64,000 nt of DNA from CAVQGM01 sp963712065 (GCA_963712065.1 CAVQGM010000001.1:1364001-1428000); one strand, 5' to 3'. Numbered from the stretch's first letter, positions 49,226-58,122 are shown. The notes: generated from the sequence alone by a model not told the origin. Program-made: numbers and translations.

Positions 49226-51425
49226 TGCGGCGCGACCTCTGGGTCGGGTTGTCGCCCAACGGCATCGGCCAGCAGAAGCCGAACCACTACCTCGACATGG
49301 CCACGGTGGCGTGGGACAACCGGGCCCACCCCCGGTACGCGTGGGACGTCCTCCGTAAGGGCGTGTGCGACGGCTGCGCCCTCGGCGTCGCCGGCTTCCA
49401 CGACTGGACGATCGACGGGGTGCACCTGTGCACCACCCGTCTCAAGCTCCTGGAGCTGAACACGGCCGACGCGTTCGACCCCGCGCTGCTGGCCGACGTC
49501 GGCCCGCTCGAGGGTCGATCGGGCGAGGAGCTGCGCCGTCTCGGGCGGCTGGGCCACCCCATGCGTCGGCGTCGGGACGAGCCCGGGTTTCGACCGGTGC
49601 CCTGGGACGAGGCCCTCGACGTGCTGGCGGGTGCCATTCGCACCGCCGGTGGTGAGCGCACGGCGCTCTACCTGACGAGTCGCGGCATCACCAACGAGAC
49701 CTACTACGTCGCCGGCAAGGCGGCCCGGGCGATGGGAGTCGCCGGTGTCGACTCGGCGGCGCGCGTGTGCCACGCGCCCTCCACCCTCGGGTTGAAGGCG
49801 TCGATCGGGGTGGCGGCGTCGACGTGCTCGTTGCAGGACGTCATCGAGAGCGACCTGATCGTCATCTGGGGCGCCAACCCCGCCAACAACCAGCCGGTGT
49901 TCATGAAGTACCTCTACCTGGCACGCCAGCGCGGGCGCGGGTGGTCGTCGTGAACCCCTATCTGGAGCCCGGACTCGACCGCTACTGGGTGCCGTCGAAC
50001 GTCGAGTCGGCGCTGTTCGGTACGCGCATGTGCGACGTGCACGTCCCCGTCCGGCCCGGAGGTGACATCGCCTTCGCCAACGCCGCCCTGAAGCGGCTCA
50101 TCGAGCGGGGTGGGGTCCACGACGCCTTCGTGGCCGAGCACACGGAGGGTTGGGACGAACTGGTCGCCGCCCTCGAGGCGGAGGACCTCGACGACCTGTT
50201 GCGGGCGGCCGGGCTCGACCGCGTCCAGCTCGACGCGTTCGTCGACGAGTACGCCACGGCGGGCGCCGCCATCCTGTTGTGGTCGATGGGCATCACCCAG
50301 CACCGCGACGCGGTCGACGGGGTCAGGGCCATCGTGAACCTCGGGCTGGCCCGCGGCAACGTGGGGCGCGACGGCGCCGGGCTGATGCCCCTGCGAGGGC
50401 ACTCGGGCGTGCAGGGTGGCGCCGAGATGGGCGCCTACGCCACCGCCTTCCCGGGTGGGATCGACGTCGACGAGGCCAACGCCGCCGCGCTCTCGGCGGC
50501 CTGGGGCTTCGAGGTGCCGGCCATCCCGGGGCTCACCGCCCCCGAGATGGTGGAGGCGGCCGAGCGCGGCGAGCTCGACGTGCTGTGGATGTCGGGCGGG
50601 AACTTCCTCGACGTGCTGCCCGACCCGCCGAGGGTCGAGTCGGCGCTCGGGCGGGTGCCCCTCCGGGTGCACCAGGACATCGTGCTCAGCTCCCAGATGC
50701 TCGTCCCCGGCGACGACGTGCTCCTCCTGCCGGTGTGCACGCGCTACGAGCAGGAGGGCGGCGGCACCGAGACCACCACCGAGCGACGCATCGCCTTCTC
50801 GCCGGAGATCCCTCGCCGGGTGGGCGCGGCGCGCAGCGAGTGGCGGCTGTTCGCCGACGTCGCCCTCCGCGCCCGTCCCGATCTCGCGACGGCGTTCCGT
50901 TGGCCCGACAACCAGGCGCTGCGGGCCGAGATCGCCCGGGTGGTGCCGGCCTATGCGGGCATCGAGACGTTGCGCGACACGGGTGACGCGGTGCAGTGGG
51001 GCGGGAGGCACCTGGCGGCCGGGGGCGTGTTCCCGACCCCCACCGGACGAGCCCGGTTCTCTCCGGTCACCCCGGCGGCCCGTGACCTCCCGGAGGGCGC
51101 CTTCATCGTCGCCACCCGTCGAGGCCGCCAGTTCAACTCGATGGTGCTCGCCGCCGCCGACCCGCTCACCGGCGCGACGCGCGACGCCGTCTACATCGAC
51201 GCGGCCGACGCCGTCGGCCTCGGCCTGACGGAGGGCGACCGCGTCCGGCTGCGGTCGGAGGTCGGGACCTTCGAGGGCCGGCTGAAGCTCGTGCGCCTTC
51301 CGGAGCGGACCCTGCAGGTGCACTGGCCGGAGGGCAACGTGTTGATCGGCGCGGGCCCCGCCCATCGAGAGCCCCGGTCGAAGGTCCCGGACTACAACGC
51401 CGTCGTCACCCTCGAGCCCGTCTGA
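49225..51425 (+). pseudogene. FdhF/YdeP-family molybdopterin oxidoreductase with one frameshift
   Basis: Two overlapping frames make one protein of about 730 residues. Part 1 (49225 to about 49935): MRRDLWVGLSPNGIGQQKPN, a Cys pair in KGVCDGCALGVAG, then VIWGANPANNQPVFMKYLYL. Part 2 (about 49935-51425): RVVVVNPYLEPGLDRYW, GNVGRDGAGLMPLRGHSGVQ and a C-terminal molydopterin dinucleotide domain (FIVATRRGRQFNSMVLAA). One base appears lost in the GC run near 49930-49940, after QRG. The rest is well preserved, so this is either very recent decay or a sequencing error. It belongs to the formate-dehydrogenase-like group named after YdeP; the substrate is unproven. Confidence 0.85.
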
Positions 51426-51457
51426 GGCGCTCATTGGGGGCCCACCGGGCCCGCCCG

Positions 51458-51463
51458 TAGACT
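51458..51463 (+). promoter_or_regulatory. -10 box of leaderless hemQ
   Basis: TAGACT ends 6 nt before GTG 51470. Confidence 0.57.
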
Positions 51464-51469
51464 CGGCCC

Positions 51470-52153
51470 GTGACCGATCCCGTGACCCCGAGCGTCGGGC
51501 TGGGGGTGGTGCACCTGTTCTGCCGTCGCACCCCGCTGGCCGACGCCACCGCCATCACCGCCGCCGTGAAGCAGGCCGAGGCCGACGGCGATCAGGTCGT
51601 GCCCGTCGCCGTGCTCGGCCACAAGGCGGACCTGGCCTTCATGGCCCTCGGCCCCGACCTGCGTCGCCTCCGCCGGCTCCAGTCCGACCTGGGCGACGCC
51701 GGGCTCGACATCGTCGACTCGTACGTCTCGCTCACGGAGCTGTCCGAGTACGCCAAGGGCGTGCCCGAGCAGATGCGCAACGCGCGCCTCTACCCGGATC
51801 TGCCTCCGGAGGGGAAGCCCGCCTGGTGCTTCTACCCGATGTCCAAGCGGCGCGGGCCCGAGCAGAACTGGTTCACGCTCCCGTACGACGATCGCAAGGA
51901 GCTCATGCACGAACACGGGGCGTCGGGTCGGGCGTTCTCGGGCCGGGTGCTCCAGGTCGTCACCGGTTCGGCCGGCCTCGACGACTACGAGTGGGGTGTC
52001 ACCCTCTTCGCCGAGAAGCCCGACGACCTCAAGGAGGTCGTCTACACGATGCGCTTCGACACGGCGTCCGCGGTGTACGCCGAGTTCGGCCCGTTCTGGA
52101 CCGGCATCGTCGGTTCGGTCGACGAGGTGCTCGCCCTCGCCGGGGTGCCGTGA
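51470..52153 (+). CDS. hemQ: Coproheme decarboxylase HemQ (chlorite dismutase family)
   Basis: Last enzyme of the coproporphyrin-dependent heme pathway of Actinobacteria and Firmicutes; 227 residues. The catalytic Tyr is in WCFYPMSKRRG (about residues 122-132), and the heme-ligand His in KELMHEHGASGRAFSGRVLQ (about residues 144-163), followed by TGSAGLDDYEWGVTLFAEKP. There are no other heme genes in the window. Stop and larE start overlap (GTGA). Confidence 0.93.
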   Translation: MTDPVTPSVGLGVVHLFCRRTPLADATAITAAVKQAEADGDQVVPVAVLGHKADLAFMALGPDLRRLRRLQSDLGDAGLDIVDSYVSLTELSEYAKGVPEQMRNARLYPDLPPEGKPAWCFYPMSKRRGPEQNWFTLPYDDRKELMHEHGASGRAFSGRVLQVVTGSAGLDDYEWGVTLFAEKPDDLKEVVYTMRFDTASAVYAEFGPFWTGIVGSVDEVLALAGVP

Positions 52154-52986
52154 CCGACGCCGCCCTCGACCGGCCCGACACCGGCGCCGACGGCCGGCTC
52201 GATCGGTTGCGGCGCACGCTGCACGAGCTCGACCGGGTGGTCGTCGCGTTCAGCGGCGGCGCCGACTCCGCGTTCCTGGCCTGGATCGCCCACGACACCC
52301 TCGGGCCCGACCGGGCCGCCGCCGTGACCGCCGTGTCGCCGTCGCTCGCCGGCGACGAGCGCGACCACTGCGCCGCGCTGGCGGGGGAGTGGGGGCTGCG
52401 ATGGCGCGAGGTCGCGACCGACGAGCTGGCCGACCCCGCGTACCGTCGCAACGACGGCGACCGCTGCTTCCACTGCAAGACGGCGCTGATGGACGCGCTG
52501 TCCCCGATCGCCGGCGACGAGGGTGCGACCGTCGTGTTGGGGGTGAACGTCGACGACCTGGGTGACCACCGCCCCGGGCAGCAGGCTGCCGCCGATCGGG
52601 CGGCCCGCTTCCCCCTGGTCGACGCCGGCTTCGGCAAGGACGACGTGAGGGCGGCGTCGCGTCGGCTCGGGCTGCGGACCTGGGACAAGCCCGCGGCGGC
52701 CTGCCTGGCGTCCCGGGTGCCCTACGGCGTCGAGGTCTCCCTCGGCGTGCTGTCCACCGTCGAGCGGGCGGAGGCCGGCCTGCGGGCCCTCGGGCTCGCC
52801 GACCTGCGGGTGCGCCACTACGGCACCCTCGCCCGCATCGAGGTGCCGCTCGACGATCTGCCGCTCGTGGTCGAGATGCGACAGGAGGTCGTCCGGGCGG
52901 TTCGTGACGCCGGCTATCGATACGTCACCCTCGATCTCGAGGGACTCCGCTCCGGCAACCTGAACGACGACCTGCCCGGTCGCTGA
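52150..52986 (+). CDS. larE: ATP-dependent sulfur transferase LarE family
   Basis: A 278-residue PP-loop enzyme. P-loop VVAFSGGADSAFLAWIA (about residues 31-47). LarE sulfurates the pyridinium carboxylate precursor of the nickel-pincer cofactor. CFHCK (about residues 109-113) plus DKPAAACLASRVPYG (about residues 178-192) give three cysteines, the pattern of LarE types that hold an iron-sulfur cluster instead of sacrificing one cysteine. No larB or larC is nearby, so it may serve another sulfur transfer. Confidence 0.82.
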   Translation: MTDAALDRPDTGADGRLDRLRRTLHELDRVVVAFSGGADSAFLAWIAHDTLGPDRAAAVTAVSPSLAGDERDHCAALAGEWGLRWREVATDELADPAYRRNDGDRCFHCKTALMDALSPIAGDEGATVVLGVNVDDLGDHRPGQQAAADRAARFPLVDAGFGKDDVRAASRRLGLRTWDKPAAACLASRVPYGVEVSLGVLSTVERAEAGLRALGLADLRVRHYGTLARIEVPLDDLPLVVEMRQEVVRAVRDAGYRYVTLDLEGLRSGNLNDDLPGR

Positions 52987-53003
52987 CGGTCGCCACGCCG
53001 TCG

Positions 53004-53054
53004 CAGCTCCCGTCGTCGGAGCTCAGGCGTCGTCGGAGCTCAGGCGTCGTCGGG
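53004..53054. repeat. 17-bp tandem repeat at the 3' end of the gene at 53040
   Basis: GCTCAGGCGTCGTCGGA at 53021-53037 is followed by a near-identical unit at 53038-53054, and preceded by a shorter degenerate copy at 53006-53020. The second unit contains the stop codon and last codons (PDDA) of the minus-strand gene. Confidence 0.8.
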
Positions 53055-53339
53055 CAGCACGCGGGTCCACGTCGGGAACGCGATGTGCGCGACGCCGAGG
53101 TGGTCGACGATGCGACCCCGCTCCTGGAGCTCGCGCAGGCACACCTTGGCCCGGTCGGCGTCGCCCACCATGGCGATGAAGTCGGCGACGGTCAGGAGCA
53201 GCGGCCCGGCGGTGGCGTCGGCATCACCCTCCCGGAGGAGCGCGTCGACCTCGAGCCTCGGGCGGCACGGGTCGGCCGGGTCGACGCACCAGCAGTGGTA
53301 GATGACGCCCTCGAACACCGACAGGGCGCGGATCCGCAT
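53040..53339 (-). CDS. Hypothetical protein, 99 residues
   Basis: Starts MRIRALSVFEGVIYHCWCVD and contains DRAKVCLRELQERGRIVDHLG, which may be a winged-helix-like unit. Three cysteines (HCWC and VCL, plus PCR) might bind metal. No family recognised. It lies head-to-tail with the DUF427 gene, 24 bp downstream of it, and may share its transcript. Confidence 0.55.
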   Translation of the reverse strand: MRIRALSVFEGVIYHCWCVDPADPCRPRLEVDALLREGDADATAGPLLLTVADFIAMVGDADRAKVCLRELQERGRIVDHLGVAHIAFPTWTRVLPDDA

Positions 53340-53363
53340 GGCGGTGTGTCTAGCAGCGGGGCC

Positions 53364-53861
53364 TCACCAGTGGAGGGTGCCGGGGGCCCCCTTGAACGGT
53401 CCGACGACGTTCGACGTGATCCAGCCGCCATAGAAGCGGCCCTCGTTGGCGGCGACCTGCTCGTCGTCGACGAAGCAGGCGTCGACCTTCTGCGCGTAGA
53501 AGGCGAGGTGCCCGGTGATCGCCGTGAACCCCGGGGTCGGGTCGGGGTAGGTCCACGCGACGTCGGGCACGAGCTCGTCGTCGAGCCGGAGGTGGAAGTA
53601 GGAGGCGGTGCCCTTCCACTCGCAGAACGTGCGCGTCGTGGACGGCTCGAGCCGATCGAGGGCGACGTCGTCGGGCGGCAGGTAGTACGCCGGCGGCTGG
53701 CTCGTCTCGAGCACCCGGTGGGCCGCGGTCGTGTCGGCGAGGGTGATCCCTCGGTGCACGACCCGGATCCGGCTGGTGGTGGGCTCGACGCGGGGCGGGC
53801 GGGGATAGTCCCAGACCGACTCCTGACCGGGCCCGGGCTCGATGCGTCGGGGGACGACCAT
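53364..53861 (-). CDS. DUF427 family protein
   Basis: A 165-residue protein of the DUF427 family: SVWDYPRPPRVEPTTSRIRV, ADTTAAHRVLETSQPPAYYL, VALDRLEPS, CEWKGTASYFHL and WTYPDPTPGFTAITGHLAFY. These are single-fold beta proteins common in Actinobacteria and fungi, with unknown function. The ATG at 53861 is preceded by CATCCT ending 7 nt upstream, a variant -10 that overlaps the promoter of the divergent gene at 53881. Confidence 0.85.
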   Translation of the reverse strand: MVVPRRIEPGPGQESVWDYPRPPRVEPTTSRIRVVHRGITLADTTAAHRVLETSQPPAYYLPPDDVALDRLEPSTTRTFCEWKGTASYFHLRLDDELVPDVAWTYPDPTPGFTAITGHLAFYAQKVDACFVDDEQVAANEGRFYGGWITSNVVGPFKGAPGTLHW

Positions 53862-53880
53862 GTGGGCAAGGATGTCGGCG

Positions 53881-54399
53881 ATGGCCGCAGCTGCCAACCC
53901 GGGCGAGGGATCCGTCGGGGACGCCGAGCGGCTGGCCGCCTACGCGACGGCGCTCGCCGACGCCGTCGACGCCGCCCTTCCCGGCTGGGTCGAACGGGCC
54001 GTGGCGTTCATCGCCGCCGCGTGGTTCGGCTCGGTGCCCGACGAGATCGCAGCCGCGGCTCGGGACGCGGGTCGGCGGGCCGCCGAAGAGGTCGGGTCAT
54101 CGGTGCGCGACGCCCTGCTCGCCGATCCCGACCGTGGTGGCCCGAACCCCCTTGCCGTGCTGCGCGACGCCATCCGGTTCCCCACGGCCGTGCTCCGGGA
54201 GGCCGACGTGCCCCCGGTCGAGCGGGACCCGTTCGTCGAGGACCGCTTCCCCGACGACGACTACGACCTCGTGCCCAGCTCCTTCGCCGACCTCGACCCG
54301 GCGCTCCACGACCTCGGACTGGCCTGGGGTGCGGCGCGGGCGTTCGTGCACCGGGCCCGTCACCGTGACGGCGACCCTGGTGACCGGGCGGGCCCGTGA
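53881..54399 (+). CDS. Hypothetical protein, 172 residues
   Basis: Ala-rich helical N-terminal half (LAAYATALADAVDAALPGWVERAV) and an acidic middle (ERDPFVEDRFPDDDYDLVPSSF). No transmembrane segment and no family recognised. AAGGAT (53868-53873) lies 7 nt before the ATG. The stop overlaps the next gene (GTGA), so the two probably act together. Divergent from the DUF427 gene with a 19-bp gap. Confidence 0.62.
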   Translation: MAAAANPGEGSVGDAERLAAYATALADAVDAALPGWVERAVAFIAAAWFGSVPDEIAAAARDAGRRAAEEVGSSVRDALLADPDRGGPNPLAVLRDAIRFPTAVLREADVPPVERDPFVEDRFPDDDYDLVPSSFADLDPALHDLGLAWGAARAFVHRARHRDGDPGDRAGP

Positions 54400-54716
54400 A
54401 CGCCCGCGTGGTCGCGTTCGTGCCCGACCTGATGGATCGGTCGAAGGTCGCGGCGGCCGCCGCGGGGCGGATCAGCTTCGTCTCGTCGCCGGCGGCGCTG
54501 GTGGCGGCGGCGACCGATGCCGATCTGGTGGTCGTCGACCTGGCGCGCGACGCGGTGCTCGACGTGCTGGCCGACGTGTCCGGGCTCGGGGTGCGGGTGA
54601 TCGGGTTCGCGCCCCACGGTGACCGGGCGCGCCTCGATGAGGCCCAGGCCCTCGGTTGCCAGCAGGTGCTCGCCCGGTCGGCGTTCTTCGCGCGGGTGGC
54701 CGAGCTGGTGTCGTGA
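54396..54716 (+). CDS. Receiver-like hypothetical protein, 106 residues
   Basis: The alternating strand/helix pattern (VVAFVPDLMDRSKVAAAA, DLVVVDLARDAV, VRVIGFAPHGD, ALGCQQVLARSAFFARVAEL) looks like a small receiver or Rossmann-like fold. An Asp sits at the end of strand 3 (VVVDL), where a phospho-acceptor would lie, but the acidic pair is weak. No kinase is nearby. Coupled to the preceding gene by GTGA overlap. Function unknown. Confidence 0.58.
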   Translation: MNARVVAFVPDLMDRSKVAAAAAGRISFVSSPAALVAAATDADLVVVDLARDAVLDVLADVSGLGVRVIGFAPHGDRARLDEAQALGCQQVLARSAFFARVAELVS

Positions 54717-54754
54717 CGGCGCGGGTCCTGCCGGGGCCCACGCTCGGGTTGGCG

Positions 54755-54934
54755 CTACTCGTCGGGGTCGCGCTGCCAGCCGGCGTCGCTCACCGATCGC
54801 GGCTCGAAGAACAGGCAGCCCTCGGGGCAGGCGAACGGCATCTCCTCGTTGGCCCCCAGCTTGCAGCGCTGGAACACGTCGCCGGTCACGGTGGTGCGGC
54901 TCGAGTAGTGACGACAGTCGTCCCGGACGGCCAT
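54755..54934 (-). CDS. Small cysteine-rich protein, 59 residues
   Basis: MAVRDDCRHYSSRTTVTGDV, then FQRCKLGANEEMPFACPEGCLFFEPR and an acidic end. Four cysteines (residues 7, 24, 36, 40) with nearby His could bind zinc or an Fe-S cluster. A CAGACT hexamer (54941-54946) ends 6 nt before the ATG. It is convergent with the receiver-like gene and divergent from the CoA-disulfide-reductase-like gene. No function is known. Confidence 0.62.
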   Translation of the reverse strand: MAVRDDCRHYSSRTTVTGDVFQRCKLGANEEMPFACPEGCLFFEPRSVSDAGWQRDPDE

Positions 54935-54998
54935 GGGCTCAGTCTGGCAGGTGGGGCCGTTGCCCGACGTCGACCCGACCTGCGCGGTGCCGCATGGA

Positions 54999-55004
54999 TA
55001 GGGT
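54999..55004 (+). promoter_or_regulatory. -10 box of leaderless flavoprotein gene
   Basis: TAGGGT ends 7 nt before ATG 55012. Confidence 0.55.
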
Positions 55005-55011
55005 CGAGCGC

Positions 55012-56340
55012 ATGTCGGAACGCCTCGTCGTGATCGGTGGTGACGCCGGTGGGATGACCGCGGCGTCGACGGCCAAGCGGATGCGGGGCGACACCCTCGA
55101 GGTCGTGGCGTTCGAGCGGGGGAGCCGCACCAGCTACGCCGCCTGCGGCATCCCGTTCTTCGTCGGCGGCGAGGTCGAGTCGCTCGACGCCCTCGTCGCC
55201 CGATCGCCCGAGGAGCACCTCGAGCGGGGCATCGACGTCCGGACGGGCCACGAGGTGGTCGGCATCGACCTCGACGCCCGGAAGGTGGAGGTCCGCGACC
55301 TCGGCGCGGGCACGACCGCGCACGAGCCCTTCGACGAGCTGGTCATCGGCACGGGCGCGCGCCCTCGCCGCCCGCCGATCCCGGGCATCGACGGCGAGCG
55401 GGTGTACGGGGTGCAGACCCTCGACGATGCCGACCGTCTCCTGGCCGCCGCCCAGGAGGTCGGTTGTCGACGGGTGACCGTCGTCGGAGCCGGGTACATC
55501 GGCCTCGAGATGGCCGAGGCCTTCACCCGCTGGGGTGCCGAGGTGGTCGTGGTCGATGCCAGCGAACAGGTGATGCGCACCCTCGACGGCGACATGGCCG
55601 AGCGGGTCCTGGCCGCGATGCGCCACCACGAGATCGACGTGCGCCTCGGCGTGGCGGTGGAGGCCATCGAGCCCGGTCGGGTCGTGCTCGCCGACGACGA
55701 GGTGCCGTGCGACCTGGTCGTCCTCGGCATCGGTGTCGTGCCGAACAGCGAGCTGGCGGCATCGGCGGGCATCGCCCTCGGCGCAGGCGATGCCATCGCC
55801 GTCGACCGGCGCCAGCGGACGAGCGCCGACGGCGTGTGGGCGGCCGGCGACTGCTGCGAGTCGTTCCACCGGGTCCTCGAGCGGCCGGTGCACATCGCCC
55901 TCGGCACCGTCACCAACCGTCAGTCGCGGGTGGCGGGCATCGACATCGGCGGCGGCCACGCCACCTTTCCGGGGGTCATCGGCACGGCGGTCACCAAGCT
56001 CTGCGAGACCGAGATCGGGCGCACGGGGCTCACCGAGCGCGAAGCTGCCGCGGGTGGGTTCGCCACCGAGGCGGCGACCATCACCTCGACCACCCGCGCC
56101 GGCTACTTCCCGGGGGCGGCGCCGATCCACGTCAAGCTGGTCGCCGAGCGGGCCACCGGGCGGCTGCTCGGTGGCCAGATCGTCGGGGGCCCCGGCTCGG
56201 CCAAGCGGATCGACACCGTCGCCACCGCCGTGTGGAACGGCATGACCGCCGACGACCTCGTCAACCTCGACCTGGCCTACGCCCCGCCGTTCTCCCCGGT
56301 CTGGGACCCGATCCAGACCGCGGCGCGCCGGCTCGTCTAG
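55012..56340 (+). CDS. FAD-dependent CoA-disulfide reductase / NADH oxidase family protein
   Basis: A 442-residue class III pyridine nucleotide-disulfide oxidoreductase. FAD motif LVVIGGDAGGMTAAS (residues 4-18); single redox Cys in SYAACGIPFFVGG (about residue 43); NAD(P) motif VTVVGAGYIGLEMAEAF (about residues 154-170); GVWAAGDCCE binds the FAD tail; C-terminal dimerisation domain with HVKLVAERATGRLLGGQIVG. It reduces CoA- or persulfide-type substrates; which one cannot be told. Confidence 0.9.
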   Translation: MSERLVVIGGDAGGMTAASTAKRMRGDTLEVVAFERGSRTSYAACGIPFFVGGEVESLDALVARSPEEHLERGIDVRTGHEVVGIDLDARKVEVRDLGAGTTAHEPFDELVIGTGARPRRPPIPGIDGERVYGVQTLDDADRLLAAAQEVGCRRVTVVGAGYIGLEMAEAFTRWGAEVVVVDASEQVMRTLDGDMAERVLAAMRHHEIDVRLGVAVEAIEPGRVVLADDEVPCDLVVLGIGVVPNSELAASAGIALGAGDAIAVDRRQRTSADGVWAAGDCCESFHRVLERPVHIALGTVTNRQSRVAGIDIGGGHATFPGVIGTAVTKLCETEIGRTGLTEREAAAGGFATEAATITSTTRAGYFPGAAPIHVKLVAERATGRLLGGQIVGGPGSAKRIDTVATAVWNGMTADDLVNLDLAYAPPFSPVWDPIQTAARRLV

Positions 56341-56364
56341 TCGCAGCCCGACTCGGGTCGCGGC

Positions 56365-56402
56365 GAAACGAAGCGTTCCCTCCCAGGAAACAGGCCGGAA
56401 AC
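56365..56402 (+). promoter_or_regulatory. GlnR-like operator upstream of amtB
   Basis: Four 5-mers at exact 11-bp spacing: GAAAC (56365-56369), TTCCC (56376-56380), GAAAC (56387-56391), GAAAC (56398-56402), each separated by 6 bp. This is the layout of actinobacterial GlnR boxes (gTnAC-n6-GAAAC units), and amtB-glnK-glnD is a known GlnR target in Streptomyces. Confidence 0.6.
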
Positions 56403-56453
56403 AACCTGTCGTCATCCTGTCGTGCGACTTGCGGCTCTCTGGAAGGGAAGGCG

Positions 56454-57716
56454 ATGGAGATCGATACCGGGAACACCGCGTGGATCCTGATGGCCACGGC
56501 GCTGGTGCTGTTCATGACCCCGGGTCTCGCCCTGTTCTACGGCGGCATGGTGCGGTCGAAGAACGTCCTCGGCATGCTCATGCAGAACTTCTTCGCCATG
56601 GGCCTGTTGGCGGTGATCTGGGTGGCGGTGGCCTTCAGCCTCGCCTTCGGCAACTACGGCGACGGTGGCTGGATCGGGAACTTCGACTTCTTCGGCTTCG
56701 AGGACGTCGGCCAGGAGGCGGTGACCCTGGCCAGCGCCGGTGGCTGGCTCGAGCTGCCTCTCACCATCCCGTTCATCCTCTTCGCTGCGTTCCAGATGAC
56801 GTTCGCGATCATCACGCCGGCGCTGATCACCGGCGCGACGGCCGATCGGCTGAAGTTCAGCGCCTACGCCGTGTTCATCGGCGTGTGGATGGTGCTCGTG
56901 TACGCCCCGGTGGCCCACTGGGTGTTCGCCGGTGGGTGGCTGGCCGAGCGGGGTTCGTTCGACTTCGCCGGCGGCGCGGTGGTGCACATCAACGCCGGAG
57001 CCGCCGCCCTCGGCCTCGCCCTCCTCCTCGGGCGGCGACAGAACTGGCCGGACCACCCGATGCCGCCGCACTCGCTCCCGCTCACCCTGATCGGCACCGG
57101 CATCCTCTGGTTCGGGTGGGCCGGCTTCAACGCCGGGTCGGCCCTGGCCGCGGACGGGGTCGCCGCCCAGGCGATCCTCAACACCTTCGTGGCCGCCTCG
57201 GCCGCCATGCTCGGCTGGCTCCTCGTCGAGCGGTTCAAGGACGGGCACCCCACGACGCTCGGCGCCGCCTCGGGCGCGGTGGCCGGCCTCGTCGCCATCA
57301 CCCCGTGCGCCGGCTTCGTACAGGGGTGGTCGCCGATCCTCATCGGCCTCGCCGCCGGGATCGTCTGCTTCCTCGCCCTCGGCTTCAAGCGGGCCGTCAA
57401 GCTCGACGACTCGCTCGACGTGGTCGCCGTGCACCTCGTGGGCGGCCTCCTCGGATCGCTCGCGCTGGGGCTGTTCGCCGAGGCCGAGGTCAACCCCGTG
57501 TCCGGCATCCCCGACGGCCTCTTGTTCGGGGGTGGCGCCGGGTTGTTCGGCGAGCAGACGCTGGCGGCGGGCGTCGTGCTCGTCTTCTCGCTCGTGATGA
57601 CCCTGGTCATCGGGAAGGTCATCGACCTCGTCATCGGGCTGCGGGTCACCGAGGAGGCAGAGGTCGCCGGCCTCGACCTCAGCCTCCACGCCGAGACCGC
57701 CTATAACCTCGACTGA
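56454..57716 (+). CDS. amtB: Ammonium transporter AmtB
   Basis: A 420-residue Amt/Rh channel with about 11 membrane helices. Landmarks: LFMTPGLALFYGGMVRSKNVL, the first pore His region VVHINAGAAALGLALLLGRR, LPLTLIGTGILWFGWAGFNAGSAL, GAVAGLVAITPCAGFV and the second pore His region VVAVHLVGGLLGSLALGLFA. GGAAGGGAAGG gives a ribosome site before ATG 56454. It heads the operon with glnK and glnD behind a GlnR-like box. Confidence 0.97.
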   Translation: MEIDTGNTAWILMATALVLFMTPGLALFYGGMVRSKNVLGMLMQNFFAMGLLAVIWVAVAFSLAFGNYGDGGWIGNFDFFGFEDVGQEAVTLASAGGWLELPLTIPFILFAAFQMTFAIITPALITGATADRLKFSAYAVFIGVWMVLVYAPVAHWVFAGGWLAERGSFDFAGGAVVHINAGAAALGLALLLGRRQNWPDHPMPPHSLPLTLIGTGILWFGWAGFNAGSALAADGVAAQAILNTFVAASAAMLGWLLVERFKDGHPTTLGAASGAVAGLVAITPCAGFVQGWSPILIGLAAGIVCFLALGFKRAVKLDDSLDVVAVHLVGGLLGSLALGLFAEAEVNPVSGIPDGLLFGGGAGLFGEQTLAAGVVLVFSLVMTLVIGKVIDLVIGLRVTEEAEVAGLDLSLHAETAYNLD

Positions 57717-57739
57717 TCGAGGCACGAAGGGAACCAGCC

Positions 57740-58078
57740 ATGAAGCTCATCACTGCCATCGTCAAGCCGCACAAGGCCGACGACGTCAAGGAGGCCCTCA
57801 AGGCGGTGGGTGTGCACGGCCTCACCGTCGACGAGGTCAAGGGCTTCGGACGTCAGGGCGGCCACACCGAGGTGTACCGAGGCGCCGAGTACACCATCGA
57901 CCTCCTGCCCAAGGTCAAGATCGAGGTGGTGGTCGGCGACGGCGACGCCGACCGGGTGGTCGACGCCATCGTCGAGGCCGCCCGCACCGACAAGATCGGT
58001 GACGGCAAGGTGTGGGTCACGCCCGTCGAGCGGATCGTCCGCATCCGCACCGGCGAGCGCGACGCCGACGCGCTCTGA
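57740..58078 (+). CDS. glnK: Nitrogen regulatory protein PII
   Basis: 112-residue PII trimer subunit that plugs AmtB and senses 2-oxoglutarate and ATP/ADP. Signatures: MKLITAIVKPHKADDVKEAL, T-loop KGFGRQGGHTEVYRGAEYTI with the modifiable Tyr51, and DKIGDGKVWVTPVERIVRIRTGE. In Actinobacteria the tyrosine is adenylylated by the GlnD homolog encoded next. Ribosome site GAAGGG. Confidence 0.97.
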   Translation: MKLITAIVKPHKADDVKEALKAVGVHGLTVDEVKGFGRQGGHTEVYRGAEYTIDLLPKVKIEVVVGDGDADRVVDAIVEAARTDKIGDGKVWVTPVERIVRIRTGERDADAL

Positions 58079-58122
58079 ACTCGACGCCCCGTCGGGCCGA
58101 ACGGCTCCTCCCCCTCGGCCCC

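Noticed and set aside
49951..49953. TGA at the end of the first fdhF-like segment as a possible selenocysteine codon
   Set aside because: The conserved sequence has already left this frame upstream of the TGA, so it is a frameshift stop, not a readthrough site; the expected Sec/Cys position is elsewhere.
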